The position numbers and the translations under genes are program-made. A model generated the notes under the pieces. That model did not search any database, was not told where the DNA came from, and worked only from the letters and a program-made list of their open reading frames with translations. Of a stretch of 64,000 nucleotides of DNA, positions 34,953 through 46,802 are shown in pieces. The stretch comes from Culex pipiens pallens. Taxonomy: Eukaryota; Arthropoda; Insecta; Diptera; Culicidae. Within the stretch, counting starts at the first letter, position 1; every line of letters starts with the position of its first letter. Location: assembly GCF_016801865.2 (NCBI RefSeq), contig NC_068938.1, forward strand, positions 51,910,493 through 51,974,492. Direction: 5' to 3'.

Positions 34953-36605
34953 GAGCAAGTCACTGAGATTTCGGTCATTTTATATTTTGTTTTTTTAATC
35001 CGGCTGAAACTATTTTGGTGCCTTCGGTATGCCCAAAGAAGCCATTTTGCATCATTAGTTCGTTCATATAATTTTTCATACAAATTTGTCAGCTGTCCAT
35101 ACAAAAATGATATTCGAAAATTCAAAAATCTGTATCATTTGATGAAATTTTTTGATTGGTTTGGTGTCTTCGGCAAAGTTGTAGGTATGGAAATAGACTA
35201 CACTGAAAAAAAGTTATACACGGTAAACAAAAATTTGGTGATTTTCAATTTCACTTTTTGTCACTAAAACTTGATTTGCAAAAGACACTATTTTTATTTT
35301 TTTTCTGATATGTTTTAGAGGACTTCAAATGCCAACTTTTCAGAAATTTACAGAATGGGCAAAAAAAAATCTTTGACCGAGTTATACATTTTGAATCAAT
35401 ATAGATTTAAAAAAAAATCGAAACATTCGTCGCAAAAATGTTTCATCTTCATTTATCGATGTAAAATCGAATTTTCAATCTTAAAGTATGTTAGTGATTT
35501 TTTTATATAGTGCACCGTTTTCAAGTTATAGTCATTTTTAGGTAACTTTTTTGAAAAGAAGTCGCAGTTGTTCATTTTTAAAATTAGTGCCCATATTTTT
35601 GAAAAGCTGAGAAAATTTTCTATATTTTTGAACTTTGTTGATACGACCCTTAGTTGCTGAGATATTGCCATTCAAAGGTTAAAAAACAGGAAAATTCATG
35701 TTTTCTAAGTCTCACCCAAACAACCCACCATTTTCTAATGTCGATATCTCAGCAACTAATGGTCCGATTTACAATGTTGGAATATGAAACATTTATGAAA
35801 TTTTTCGATCTTTTCGAAAAAAATATTTTCAAAAATTTAAAATCAAGACTAACATTTCAAAAGGGTATAATATTGAATGTTAGGCCCTTTTAAAAATATT
35901 TTCATCTTTTCAAAAATATTTTTTTCAAATGTGGGCAAACATGGGCACTTATTTAAAAAAATGAATAACTGCGACTTTTTTCAAAAAAGTTACCTAAAAA
36001 TAGCTTGACTTGAAAACTTGCACTTTAAAAAAAAATCAGTGAAGCTCTTTTCGATTGCAAATTCGATTTTACATCGAAAAATGAAGATGAAAGTTTTTTG
36101 GGAACAATATTTCGATTTGTTGAAAAAATCTGTATTGCTTCAAAAAATCATAGCTCGGTCAAAGATGTTTTGTCCAGTCTGGAAATTTCTGAAAAGTTGG
36201 CATTTGATATCCTCTAAAACATATCAAAACATAAAAAAAAATAAAAATAGTGTTTTTTTTTGCAAATCAAGTTTTAGTGACAAAAAGTGAAATTAAAAAT
36301 CACCAAATTTTTTTTTACCGTGTATAATTTTTTTCAGTGTAGTCCATATCCCTACCTACAACTTTGCCGAAGACACCAAATCGATCAAAAAATTCCTTCT
36401 AAAGATACACATTTTTTAATTTTCACATTTCACATATCATTTTTGTATGGACAGCTGCCAAATGTGTATGGAAAATTAAATGAACGAACCAATGCAGCAA
36501 AATTGCTTCTTTGGGCATACCGAAGACACCAAAACAGTTTCAGCCGGATTAAAAATACAAAAAATAAAATTAAAGAAAAAATACTGATTCTGTAGAGAAC
36601 TGCTC
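34953..36605. mobile_element. Foldback F1, copy 2, 4-bp target duplication CCAT
   Basis: 1653 bp. Left end GAGCAAGTCACTGAGATTTC; reverse-complemented right end GAGCAGTTCTCTACAGAATC. CCAT lies at 34949-34952 and 36606-36609. Arms of about 740-900 bp share CATTTTGCATCATTAG-like, TATGTTTTAGAGGAC and GTTGCTGAGATAT blocks. It sits exactly between the two opposed satellite arrays. Longer than copy 1, with extra inner arm sequence. Confidence 0.85.
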
Positions 36606-36664
36606 CCATACAATAAGCTTCCAAAACAATGCTCTACATTCTAATACCAACATAAAATTATAAA

Positions 36665-39645
36665 AATTATAAAACTTTCTGTATTTTACGAAGTTTTGGT
36701 AATTTATTTTTAGTATTCAGGAAGAAACGCACTGAGAATGATTCAGGAACTTATAATTTAGATCATTTGAAAAAGCATTATGAAATAAATCAATGATTTT
36801 ACCATGAAGCAAATAAAGATCTAAAAGGACCATCCATAAACCACGTGGACACTTTTTTGGTAATCTCGAACCCCCCCCCCCCCCTCTTCGTGGACAATTG
36901 TCCATACAATAAAAATCTTTTTTGTATGAAGCGTGGACAATCGCCATACCCCCCCCCCCAAAGTGTCCACGTGGTTTATGGATGGTCCCAAAGGAAAGTA
37001 TCAAATTTTCTGTATTTTACGTAGTTTTGGTAGAATTTTTTAGTATTCAGGAAGAATCACACTCAGAATAATTCGGAAACTTATAATTTAGATCATTTGA
37101 AACATTTTCATAAACTAAATCAATGATTTTATCATGAAGCAAATAAAGTTCTAAAGGAATGTATCAAATTTTCTGTATTTTACGTAGTTTTGGTAAAATT
37201 TTGTAGTATTCAGGATGAAAACACACTCAGAATGATTCGGAAACTTATAATTTAGATCATTTGAAACATTTTCATAAGCTAAATCATTGATTTTATCATG
37301 AAGCAAATAAAGTTCTAAAGGAAAATATCAAATTTTCTGTATTTTACGTAGTTTTGATAAAATTTTGTACTACTCAGTAAGAATCACACTCAGAATAATT
37401 CGGAAACTTGTCATTTAGATCATTTGAAACATTTTCATAAAATAAATCAATGATTTTAGCATGAAGCAAATAAAGTTCTAAACGAATGTATCATATTTTC
37501 TGTATTTTACGTAGTTTTGGGAGAATTTTTTAGTATTCAGGAAGAATCACACTCAGAATAATTCGGAAACTTATAATTTAGATCATTTGAAACATTTTCA
37601 TAAACTAAATCAATGATTTTATCATGAAGCAAATAAAGTTCTAAAGGAAAGTATAAAATTTTCTGTATTTTACGTAGTTTTGGTAAAATTTTGTAGTACT
37701 CAGTAAGAATCACACTCAGAATAATTCGGAAACTTGTAATTTAGATCATTTGAAACATTTTCATAAAATAAATCAATGATTTTATCATGAAGCAAATAAA
37801 GTTCTAAAGGAAAGTATCAAATTTTCTGTATTTTACGTAGTTTTGGTAAAATTTTGTAGTACTCAGTAAGAATCACACTCAGAATAATTCGGAAACTTGT
37901 AATTTAGATCGTTTGAAACATTTTCATAAAATAAATCAATGATTTTATCATGAAGCAAATAAAGTTCTAAAGGAAAGTATCAAATTTTCTGTATTTTACG
38001 TAGTTTTGGTAAAATTTTGTAGTACTCAGTAAGAATCACACTCAGAATAATTCGGAAACTTGTTATTTAGATCATTTGAAACATTTTCATAAAATAAATC
38101 AATGATTTTATCATGAAGCAAATAAAGTTCTAAAGGAATGTATCAAATTTTCTGTATTTTACGTAGTTTTGGTAAAATTTTGTAGTATTCAGGATGAAAA
38201 CACACTCAGAATGATTCGGAAACTTATAATTTAGATCATTTGAAACATTTTCATAAGCTAAATCATTGATTTTATCATGAAGCAAATAAAGTTCTAAAGG
38301 AAAGTATCAAATTTTCTGTATTTTACGTAGTTTTGATAAAATTTTGTAGTACTCAGTAAGAATCAAACTCAGAATAATTCGGAAACTTGTAATTTAGATT
38401 ATTTGAAACATTTTCAATAAATAAATCAATGATTTTAACATGAAGCAAATAAAGTTCTAAAGGAAAGTATAAAATTTTCTGTATTTTACGTAGTTTAGGT
38501 AAAATTTTGTAGTACTCAGTAAGAATCACACTCAGAATAATTCGGAAACTTGTAATTTAGATCATTTGAAACATTTTCATAAACTAAATCAATGATTTTA
38601 TCATGAAGCAAATAAAGTTCTAAAGGAAAGTATCAAATTTTCTGTATTTTACGTAGTTTTGGTAAAATTTTGTAGTACTCAGTAAGAATCACACTCAGAA
38701 TAATTCGGAAACTTGTAATTTAGATCGTTTGAAACATTTTCATAAAATAAATCAATGATTTTATCATGAAGCAAATAAAGTTCTAAAGGAATGTATCAAA
38801 TTTTCTGTATTTTACGTAGTTTTGGGAGAATTTTTTAGTATTCAGGAAGAATCACACTCAGAATAATTCGGAAACTTATAATTTAGATCATTTGAAACAT
38901 TTTCATAAACTAAATCAATGATTTTATCATGAAGCAAATAAAGTTATAAAGGAAAGTATAAAATTTTCTGTATTTTACGTAGTTTTGGTAAAATTTTGTA
39001 GTACTCAGTAAGAATCACACTCAGAATAATTCGGAAACTTGTAATTTAGATCATTTGAAACATTTTCATAAAATAAATCAATGATTTTATCATGAAGCAA
39101 ATAAAGTTCTAAAGGAAAGTATCAAATTTTCTGTATTTTACGTAGTTTTGGTAAAATTTTGTAGTACTCAGTAAGAATCACACTCAGAATAATTCGGAAA
39201 CTTGTAATTTAGATCGTTTGAAACATTTTCATAAAATAAATCAATGATTTTATCATGAAGCAAATAAAGTTCTAAAGGAATGTATCAAATTTTCTGTATT
39301 TTACGTAGTTTTGGTAAAATTTTGTAGTACTCAGTAAGAATCACACTCAGAATAATTCGGAAACTTGTAATTTAGATCATTTGAAACATTTTCATAAAAT
39401 AAATCAATGATTTTATCATGAAGCAAATAAAGTTCTAAAGGAATGTATCAAATTTTCTGTATTTTACGTAGTTTTGGTAAAATTTTGTAGTATTTAGGAA
39501 AAAACACACTCAGAATGATTCGGAAACATATAATTTAGATCATTTGAAACATTTTCATAAAAAATCAATGAAATCAATGATTTTACCATAAAGTTCTAGT
39601 CATAAAATGAGGCATTTTTATTTTTTCTGTAGTTTTACGTAGTTT
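36665..39645 (-). repeat. 163-bp satellite array, right arm (about 17-18 monomers)
   Basis: The same monomer as the left arm, reversed: TTTTACGTAGTTTTGG recurs about every 163 bp. Interrupted once by a MITE at 36827-36988. Monomers nearest the ends carry the same end variants as the left array, as expected for an inverted repeat copied as a whole. Confidence 0.95.
36827..36988. mobile_element. 162-bp MITE with GGACCATCCATAAACCACG ends
   Basis: Perfect inverted ends of about 26 bp, GGACCATCCATAAACCACGT. Two C runs of 9-15 bases flank an inner inverted pair around GTGGACAATTGTCCA / GTGGACAATCG. Inserted in the satellite monomer just after CTAAA; the neighbouring monomers show the empty site. 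Confidence 0.8.
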
Positions 39646-40050
39646 TGTGATTTGTTTTGTGAAAATAATGGAAATTTGAGAAGTTCATCATAATCCTGAG
39701 ATCATAACGGAAATTTTGATATATAATTTTATGGGTTTTGCTAACATTTTAGCAAAGTTATTGTGTTTTTGCAGCGTAGCAAAAATGTTCCCGCTTGAGT
39801 CGCTTTTCGGAAATACACGCGGAAAAAAGTTGCTCCGACTAATTTAGTCGTAGTTATTAGAGGATTGATCAAATCGAGATCTGCAAAGTTCTAGGCTCAT
39901 CTGGAGATCCGTACAAATCTCTGGAAAAAGGAATCATCCAGATTGGTTGAGTTTTGGCTGAGAACCAGCGAGTTGAAGTTAGCGTTCCAACTTTTTTTCC
40001 GCCTTGGTCGTTCGTGTAAGTACGGGATGCCTTGGACGGAGGAGTGTTAA

Positions 40051-43000
40051 GGAATGAAGTGAAACTAACTAATCGCAATTTGAAATTTGCAACAATTGTA
40101 ATTATTTCTAGAGTCTTTTAAAGGTCCTGTAAGCTATTGTGTTTCATATGTTTATAGGATCCATTCAAAAAAAAAAGCTCTAGATTTTTTGGTAAAGAGC
40201 AACATTTAAAATGGCATAACCAGATATAAAACATAGGACAATTTTATGGCTGCTCATTTTGGATATTCGATTAGATAAAAATGATTGACAAAATAAAAAA
40301 AAAGTTTTTAAGTTTTTGCAGAATCCCTCGTTGAAAAATTAAAATAAAAAAGTCATTGATTTTTTTTCAGTATCTTATATTTCCAATATTCTAAAAGGAA
40401 AATGCATTAAACCATAAAAACGCTCCAAACAATATGTCAGTAAAAAATTTAAAATAAAAAAATTGGTGGTCTGGATGGAGGGGTCAGGGAAAAGTCAGGG
40501 AATTTTATTTTGGGATTTGGATCGACACCATGAGTTATGATTCCAGATCCTGAATCAGCTTCTTCATGGTGCATAGTGTTTGAAGACCTCTTTAGTGAAG
40601 GACATGACCATGAACCGCGAGGTTTCTAGGGTCTCGAAAGGTCGTCACTACGTGTGTCTAAGAATAGAGTCCTATTTTTCTAAACCACCCACATTGCCCT
40701 AACGTCCATGGGTAGATAATTGTATTGTGAACAACAGGTATATTGATTCTATGATTCCACTTCAAGACTCTTGAACCTATTGGTCAACATCAGGGTCCTC
40801 ACCATAATACTCAACACTGAGCAACCAAACAGAAGACTAACTTCAAATTAAACCTTTCGCATTTTGATAAGAGAAACTTTGTCCTCTAAAGTCCTTAAAA
40901 AGTTTAAAATCGTAATTTTGAGCACTAAACTGTGAGCACTAACTGTGGTACTTCCGTAGTAAACCTATCACCCGTTGCAACATTCCCAAAAAGTCAGACA
41001 TCAACTCACCTGAAACCTAACCTTCCAGTTGGACCGTCCGACATCACATCGACCGAGCATGCCGTCGATGCATTTCTCGGAACGACAACCGAGCTGACAG
41101 ACCTGACGATACAGCTAGACGCGACGACCCAACGGCGCGACACTATCCGCAAGGAACGCAAAGCCAAACGAGGTATGACGATGGTAATTGGTTATGAGTC
41201 ATACCACGTGGGTTGATTCTAATTGTGGGTTGACTCATCGCAACACTTTTTTTGTAAGCCTTGTTTTTACGTTTTATTTGTTTCATTTTTCATTCTATGT
41301 TTTGCTCATTTCATGTAAATATAATGCTCGTTTCCAAGTACCAATTAGGATCGAAAGCTGTGCTAATATTGCTAACATTTTCATAAAATAAATCAATGAT
41401 TTTATCATGAAGCAAATAAAGTTCTAAAGGAATGTATCAAATTTTCTGTATTTTACGTAGTTTTGGTAAAATTTTGTAGTATTCAGGATGAAAACACACT
41501 CAGAATGATTCGGAAACTTATAATTTAGATCATTTGAAATATTTTCATAAGCTAAATCATTGATTTTATCATGAAGCAAATAAAGTTCTAAAGGAAAGTA
41601 TCAAATTTTCTGTATTTTACGTAGTTTTGATAAAATTTTGTAGTACTCAGTAAGAATCAAACTCAGAATAATTCGGAAACTTGTAATTTAGATTATTTGA
41701 AACATTTTCAATAAATAAATCAATGATTTTAACATGAAGCAAATAAAGTTCTAAAGGAAAGTATAAAATTTTCTGTATTTTACGTAGTTTAGGTAAAATT
41801 TTGTAGTACTCAGTAAGAATCACACTCAGAATAATTCGGAAACTTGTAATTTAGATCATTTGAAACATTTTCATAAACTAAATCAATGATTTTATCATGA
41901 AGCAAATAAAGTTCTAAAGGAAAGTATCAAATTTTCTGTATTTTACGTAGTTTTGGGAGAATTTTTTAGTATTCAGGAAGAATCACACTCAGAATAATTC
42001 GGAAACTTATAATTTAGATCATTTGAAACATTTTCATAAACTAAATCAATGATTTTATCATGAAGCAAATAAAGTTATAAAGGAAAGTATAAAATTTTCT
42101 GTATTTTACGTAGTTTTGGTAAAATTTTGTAGTACTCAGTAAGAATCACACTCAGAATAATTCGGAAACTTGTAATTTAGATCATTTGAAACATTTTCAT
42201 AAAATAAATCAATGATTTTATCATGAAGCAAATAAAGTTCTAAAGGAAAGTATCAAATTTTCTGTATTTTACGTAGTTTTGGTAAAATTTTGTAGTACTC
42301 AGTAAGAATCACACTCAGAATAATTCGGAAACTTGTAATTTAGATCGTTTGAAACATTTTCATAAAATAAATCAATGATTTTATCATGAAGCAAATAAAG
42401 TTCTAAAGGAATGTATCAAATTTTCTGTATTTTACGTAGTTTTGGTAAAATTTTGTAGTACTCAGTAAGAATCACACTCAGAATAATTCGGAAACTTGTA
42501 ATTTAGATCATTTGAAACATTTTCATAAAATAAATCAATGATTTTATCATGAAGCAAATAAAGTTCTAAAGGAATGTATCAAATTTTCTGTATTTTACGT
42601 AGTTTTTGTAAAAATGTGTAGTATTTAGGAAAAAAACGCACTCAGAATGATTCGGAAACATATAATTTAGATCATTTGAAACATTTTCATAAAAAATCAA
42701 TGAAATCAATGATTTTACCATAAAGTTCTAGTCATAAAATGAGGCATTTTTATTTTTTCTGTAGTTTTACGTAGTTTTGTGATTTGTTTTGTGAAAATAA
42801 TGGAAATTTGAGAAGTTCATCATAATCCTGAGATCATAACGGAAATTTTGATATATAATTTTATGGGTTTTGCTAACATTTTAGCAAAGTTATTGTGTTT
42901 TTGCAGCGTAGCAAAAATGTTCCCGCTTGAGTCGCTTTTCGGAAATACACGCGGAAAAAAGTTGCTCCGACTAATTTAGTCGTAGTTATTAGAGGATTGA

Positions 43001-43182
43001 TCAAATCGAGATCTGCAAAGTTCTAGGCTCATCTGGAGATCCGTACAAATCTCTGGAAAAAGGAATCATCCAGATTGGTTGAGTTTTGGCTGAGAACCAG
43101 CGAGTTGAAGTTAGCGTTCCAACTTTTTTTCCGCCTTGGTCGTTCGTGTAAGTACGGGATGCCTTGGACGGAGGAGTGTTAA
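40051..43182 (+). repeat. Tandem unit 1 (3132 bp): spacer, 8 satellite monomers, element right end
   Basis: Starts after TTAA with a spacer of about 1324 bp (to about 41374), joins the reversed satellite at ACATTTTCATAAAATAAATC, continues for 8 monomers and the unique outer arm, and ends with GGAGGAGTG and TTAA (43179-43182). The spacer has a hairpin GGTCCTGTAAGCTATTGTG (about 40120-40163) shared with the CCCGGG elements, an exon-like block (41029-41172), and otherwise AT-rich non-coding DNA. Confidence 0.92.
41029..41172 (+). pseudogene. Exon-like fragment, copy 1
   Basis: A 144-base GC-rich block in AT-rich DNA, preceded by a good acceptor (CTAACCTTCCAG) and followed by a donor (G|GTATGA). 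It is open in one frame, with the same phase at both borders (one base left over), so the exon could be skipped or inserted without changing frame. Coded residues include STEHAVDAFLGTTTELTDLT and RRDTIRKERKAKR, an amphipathic-looking stretch with a basic end. Family not recognised. Probably a captured piece of a host gene. Confidence 0.45.
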
Positions 43183-46100
43183 GGAATGAAGTGAAACTAA
43201 CTAATCGCAATTTGAAATTTGCAACAATTGTAATTATTTCTAGAGTCTTTTAAAGGTCCTGTAAGCTATTGTGTTTCATATGTTTATAGGATCCATTCAA
43301 AAAAAAAAGCTCTAGATTTTTTGGTAAAGAGCAACATTTAAAATGGCATAACCAGATATAAAACATAGGACAATTTTATGGCTGCTCATTTTGGATATTC
43401 GATTAGATAAAAATGATTGACAAAATAAAAAAAAAGTTTTTAAGTTTTTGCAGAATCCCTCGTTGAAAAATTAAAATAAAAAAGTCATTGATTTTTTTTC
43501 AGTATCTTATATTTCCAATATTCTAAAAGGAAAATGCATTAAACCATAAAAACGCTCCAAACAATATGTCAGTAAAAAATTTAAAATAAAAAAATTGGTG
43601 GTCTGGATGGAGGGGTCAGGGAAAAGTCAGGGAATTTTATTTTGGGATTTGGATCGACACCATGAGTTATGATTCCAGATCCTGAATCAGCTTCTTCATG
43701 GTGCATAGTGTTTGAAGACCTCTTTAGTGAAGGACATGACCATGAACCGCGAGGTTTCTAGGGTCTCGAAAGGTCGTCACTACGTGTGTCTAAGAATAGA
43801 GTCCTATTTTTCTAAACCACCCACATTGCCCTAACGTCCATGGGTAGATAATTGTATTGTGAACAACAGGTATATTGATTCTATGATTCCACTTCAAGAC
43901 TCTTGAACCTATTGGTCAACATCAGGGTCCTCACCATAATACTCAACACTGAGCAACCAAACAGAAGACTAACTTCAAATTAAACCTTTCGCATTTTGAT
44001 AAGAGAAACTTTGTCCTCTAAAGTCCTTAAAAAGTTTAAAATCGTAATTTTGAGCACTAAACTGTGAGCACTAACTGTGGTACTTCCGTAGTAAACCTAT
44101 CACCCGTTGCAACATTCCCAAAAAGTCAGACATCAACTCACCTGAAACCTAACCTTCCAGTTGGACCGTCCGACATCACATCGACCGAGCATGCCGTCGA
44201 TGCATTTCTCGGAACGACAACCGAGCTGACAGACCTGACGATACAGCTAGACGCGACGACCCAACGGCGCGACACTATCCGCAAGGAACGCAAAGCCAAA
44301 CGAGGTATGACGATGGTAATTGGTTATGAGTCATACCACGTGGGTTGATTCTAATTGTGGGTTGACTCATCGCAACACTTTTTTTGTAAGCCTTGTTTTT
44401 ACGTTTTATTTGTTTCATTTTTCATTCTATGTTTTGCTCATTTCATGTAAATATAATGCTCGTTTCCAAGTACCAATTAGGATCGAAAGCTGTGCTAATA
44501 TTGCTAACATTTTCATAAAATAAATCAATGATTTTATCATGAAGCAAATAAAGTTCTAAAGGAATGTATCAAATTTTCTGTATTTTACGTAGTTTTGGTA
44601 AAATTTTGTAGTATTCAGGATGAAAACACACTCAGAATGATTCGGAAACTTATAATTTAGATCATTTGAAATATTTTCATAAGCTAAATCATTGATTTTA
44701 TCATGAAGCAAATAAAGTTCTAAAGGAAAGTATCAAATTTTCTGTATTTTACGTAGTTTTGATAAAATTTTGTAGTACTCAGTAAGAATCAAACTCAGAA
44801 TAATTCGGAAACTTGTAATTTAGATTATTTGAAACATTTTCAATAAATAAATCAATGATTTTAACATGAAGCAAATAAAGTTCTAAAGGAAAGTATAAAA
44901 TTTTCTGTATTTTACGTAGTTTAGGTAAAATTTTGTAGTACTCAGTAAGAATCACACTCAGAATAATTCGGAAACTTGTAATTTAGATCATTTGAAACAT
45001 TTTCATAAACTAAATCAATGATTTTATCATGAAGCAAATAAAGTTCTAAAGGAAAGTATCAAATTTTCTGTATTTTACGTAGTTTTGGGAGAATTTTTTA
45101 GTATTCAGGAAGAATCACACTCAGAATAATTCGGAAACTTATAATTTAGATCATTTGAAACATTTTCATAAACTAAATCAATGATTTTATCATGAAGCAA
45201 ATAAAGTTATAAAGGAAAGTATAAAATTTTCTGTATTTTACGTAGTTTTGGTAAAATTTTGTAGTACTCAGTAAGAATCACACTCAGAATAATTCGGAAA
45301 CTTGTAATTTAGATCATTTGAAACATTTTCATAAAATAAATCAATGATTTTATCATGAAGCAAATAAAGTTCTAAAGGAAAGTATCAAATTTTCTGTATT
45401 TTACGTAGTTTTGGTAAAATTTTGTAGTACTCAGTAAGAATCACACTCAGAATAATTCGGAAACTTGTAATTTAGATCATTTGAAACATTTTCATAAACT
45501 AAATCAATGATTTTATCATGAAGCAAATAAAGTTCTAAAGGAAAGTATCAAATTTTCTGTATTTTACGTAGTTTTGGGAGAATTTTTTAGTATTCAGGAA
45601 GAATCACACTCAGAATAATTCGGAAACTTATAATTTAGATCATTTGAAACATTTTCATAAACTAAATCAATGATTTTATCATGAAGCAAATAAAGTTATA
45701 AAGGAAAGTATAAAATTTTCTGTATTTTACGTAGTTTTGGTAAAATTTTGTAGTACTCAGTAAGAATCACACTCAGAATAATTCGGAAACTTGTAATTTA
45801 GATCATTTGAAACATTTTCATAAACTAAATCAATGATTTTATCATGAAGCAAATAAAGTTCTAAAGGAAAGTATCAAATTTTCTGTATTTTACGTAGTTT
45901 TGGGAGAATTTTTTAGTATTCAGGAAGAATCACACTCAGAATAATTCGGAAACTTATAATTTAGATCATTTGAAACATTTTCATAAACTAAATCAATGAT
46001 TTTATCATGAAGCAAATAAAGTTATAAAGGAAAGTATAAAATTTTCTGTATTTTACGTAGTTTTGGTAAAATTTTGTAGTACTCAGTAAGAATCACACTC

Positions 46101-46802
46101 AGAATAATTCGGAAACTTGTAATTTAGATCATTTGAAACATTTTCATAAAATAAATCAATGATTTTATCATGAAGCAAATAAAGTTCTAAAGGAATGTAT
46201 CAAATTTTCTGTATTTTACGTAGTTTTGGTAAAATTTTGTAGTATTTAGGAAAAAACACACTCAGAATGATTCGGAAACATATAATTTAGATCATTTGAA
46301 ACATTTTCATAAAAAATCAATGAAATCAATGATTTTACCATAAAGTTCTAGTCATAAAATGAGGCATTTTTATTTTTTCTGTAGTTTTACGTAGTTTTGT
46401 GATTTGTTTTGTGAAAATAATGGAAATTTGAGAAGTTCATCATAATCCTGAGATCATAACGGAAATTTTGATATATAATTTTATGGGTTTTGCTAACATT
46501 TTAGCAAAGTTATTGTGTTTTTGCAGCGTAGCAAAAATGTTCCCGCTTGAGTCGCTTTTCGGAAATACACGCGGAAAAAAGTTGCTCCGACTAATTTAGT
46601 CGTAGTTATTAGAGGATTGATCAAATCGAGATCTGCAAAGTTCTAGGCTCATCTGGAGATCCGTACAAATCTCTGGAAAAAGGAATCATCCAGATTGGTT
46701 GAGTTTTGGCTGAGAACCAGCGAGTTGAAGTTAGCGTTCCAACTTTTTTTCCGCCTTGGTCGTTCGTGTAAGTACGGGATGCCTTGGACGGAGGAGTGTT
46801 AA
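43183..46802 (+). repeat. Tandem unit 2 (3620 bp): spacer, 11 monomers, element right end
   Basis: The spacer looks identical to unit 1 (offset exactly 3132). The array has 11 monomers; the 488-bp excess over unit 1 equals three monomers. Within it a two-monomer pattern (GGGAGAATTTTTTAG type, then GGTAAAATTTTGTAG type) repeats at about 45571 and 45896. Confidence 0.92.
44161..44304 (+). pseudogene. Exon-like fragment, copy 2
   Basis: The same 144 bases and splice-site borders as 41029-41172, offset by 3132 bases; no difference noticed. Confidence 0.45.

Larger units (their letters stand above)
30725..40046. mobile_element. Giant foldback with satellite arms, TTAA target duplication
   Basis: A 9.3-kb inverted repeat. 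Both ends read CACTCCTCCGTCCAAGGC, and TTAA flanks them (30721-30724, 40047-40050). From the outside in, each arm has about 370-400 bp of unique sequence (including CTCGCTGGTTCTCAGCC and CGACTAAATTAGTCGGAG), then a tandem array of a 163-bp satellite in opposite orientation (left 31099-34880, right 36665-39645). The centre is foldback F1 copy 2. The right outer arm has 28 extra bases between CCTTGG repeats. No transposase is visible. TTAA duplication is typical of piggyBac-type transposases, which would have to act in trans (inference). Drosophila FB elements also have arms made of tandem repeats, though with other target sites. Confidence 0.8.

Noticed and set aside
39869..40078. 69-codon minus-strand gene at the element end (also at 43001 and 46621)
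   Set aside because: It lies over the inverted end of the giant foldback and follows the element, not a gene.
40932..41216. 94-codon gene repeated three times (also at 44064 and 47684)
   Set aside because: The open frame runs over the splice-like borders of the 144-base block and has no proper ATG context; the block is better seen as an exon fragment.
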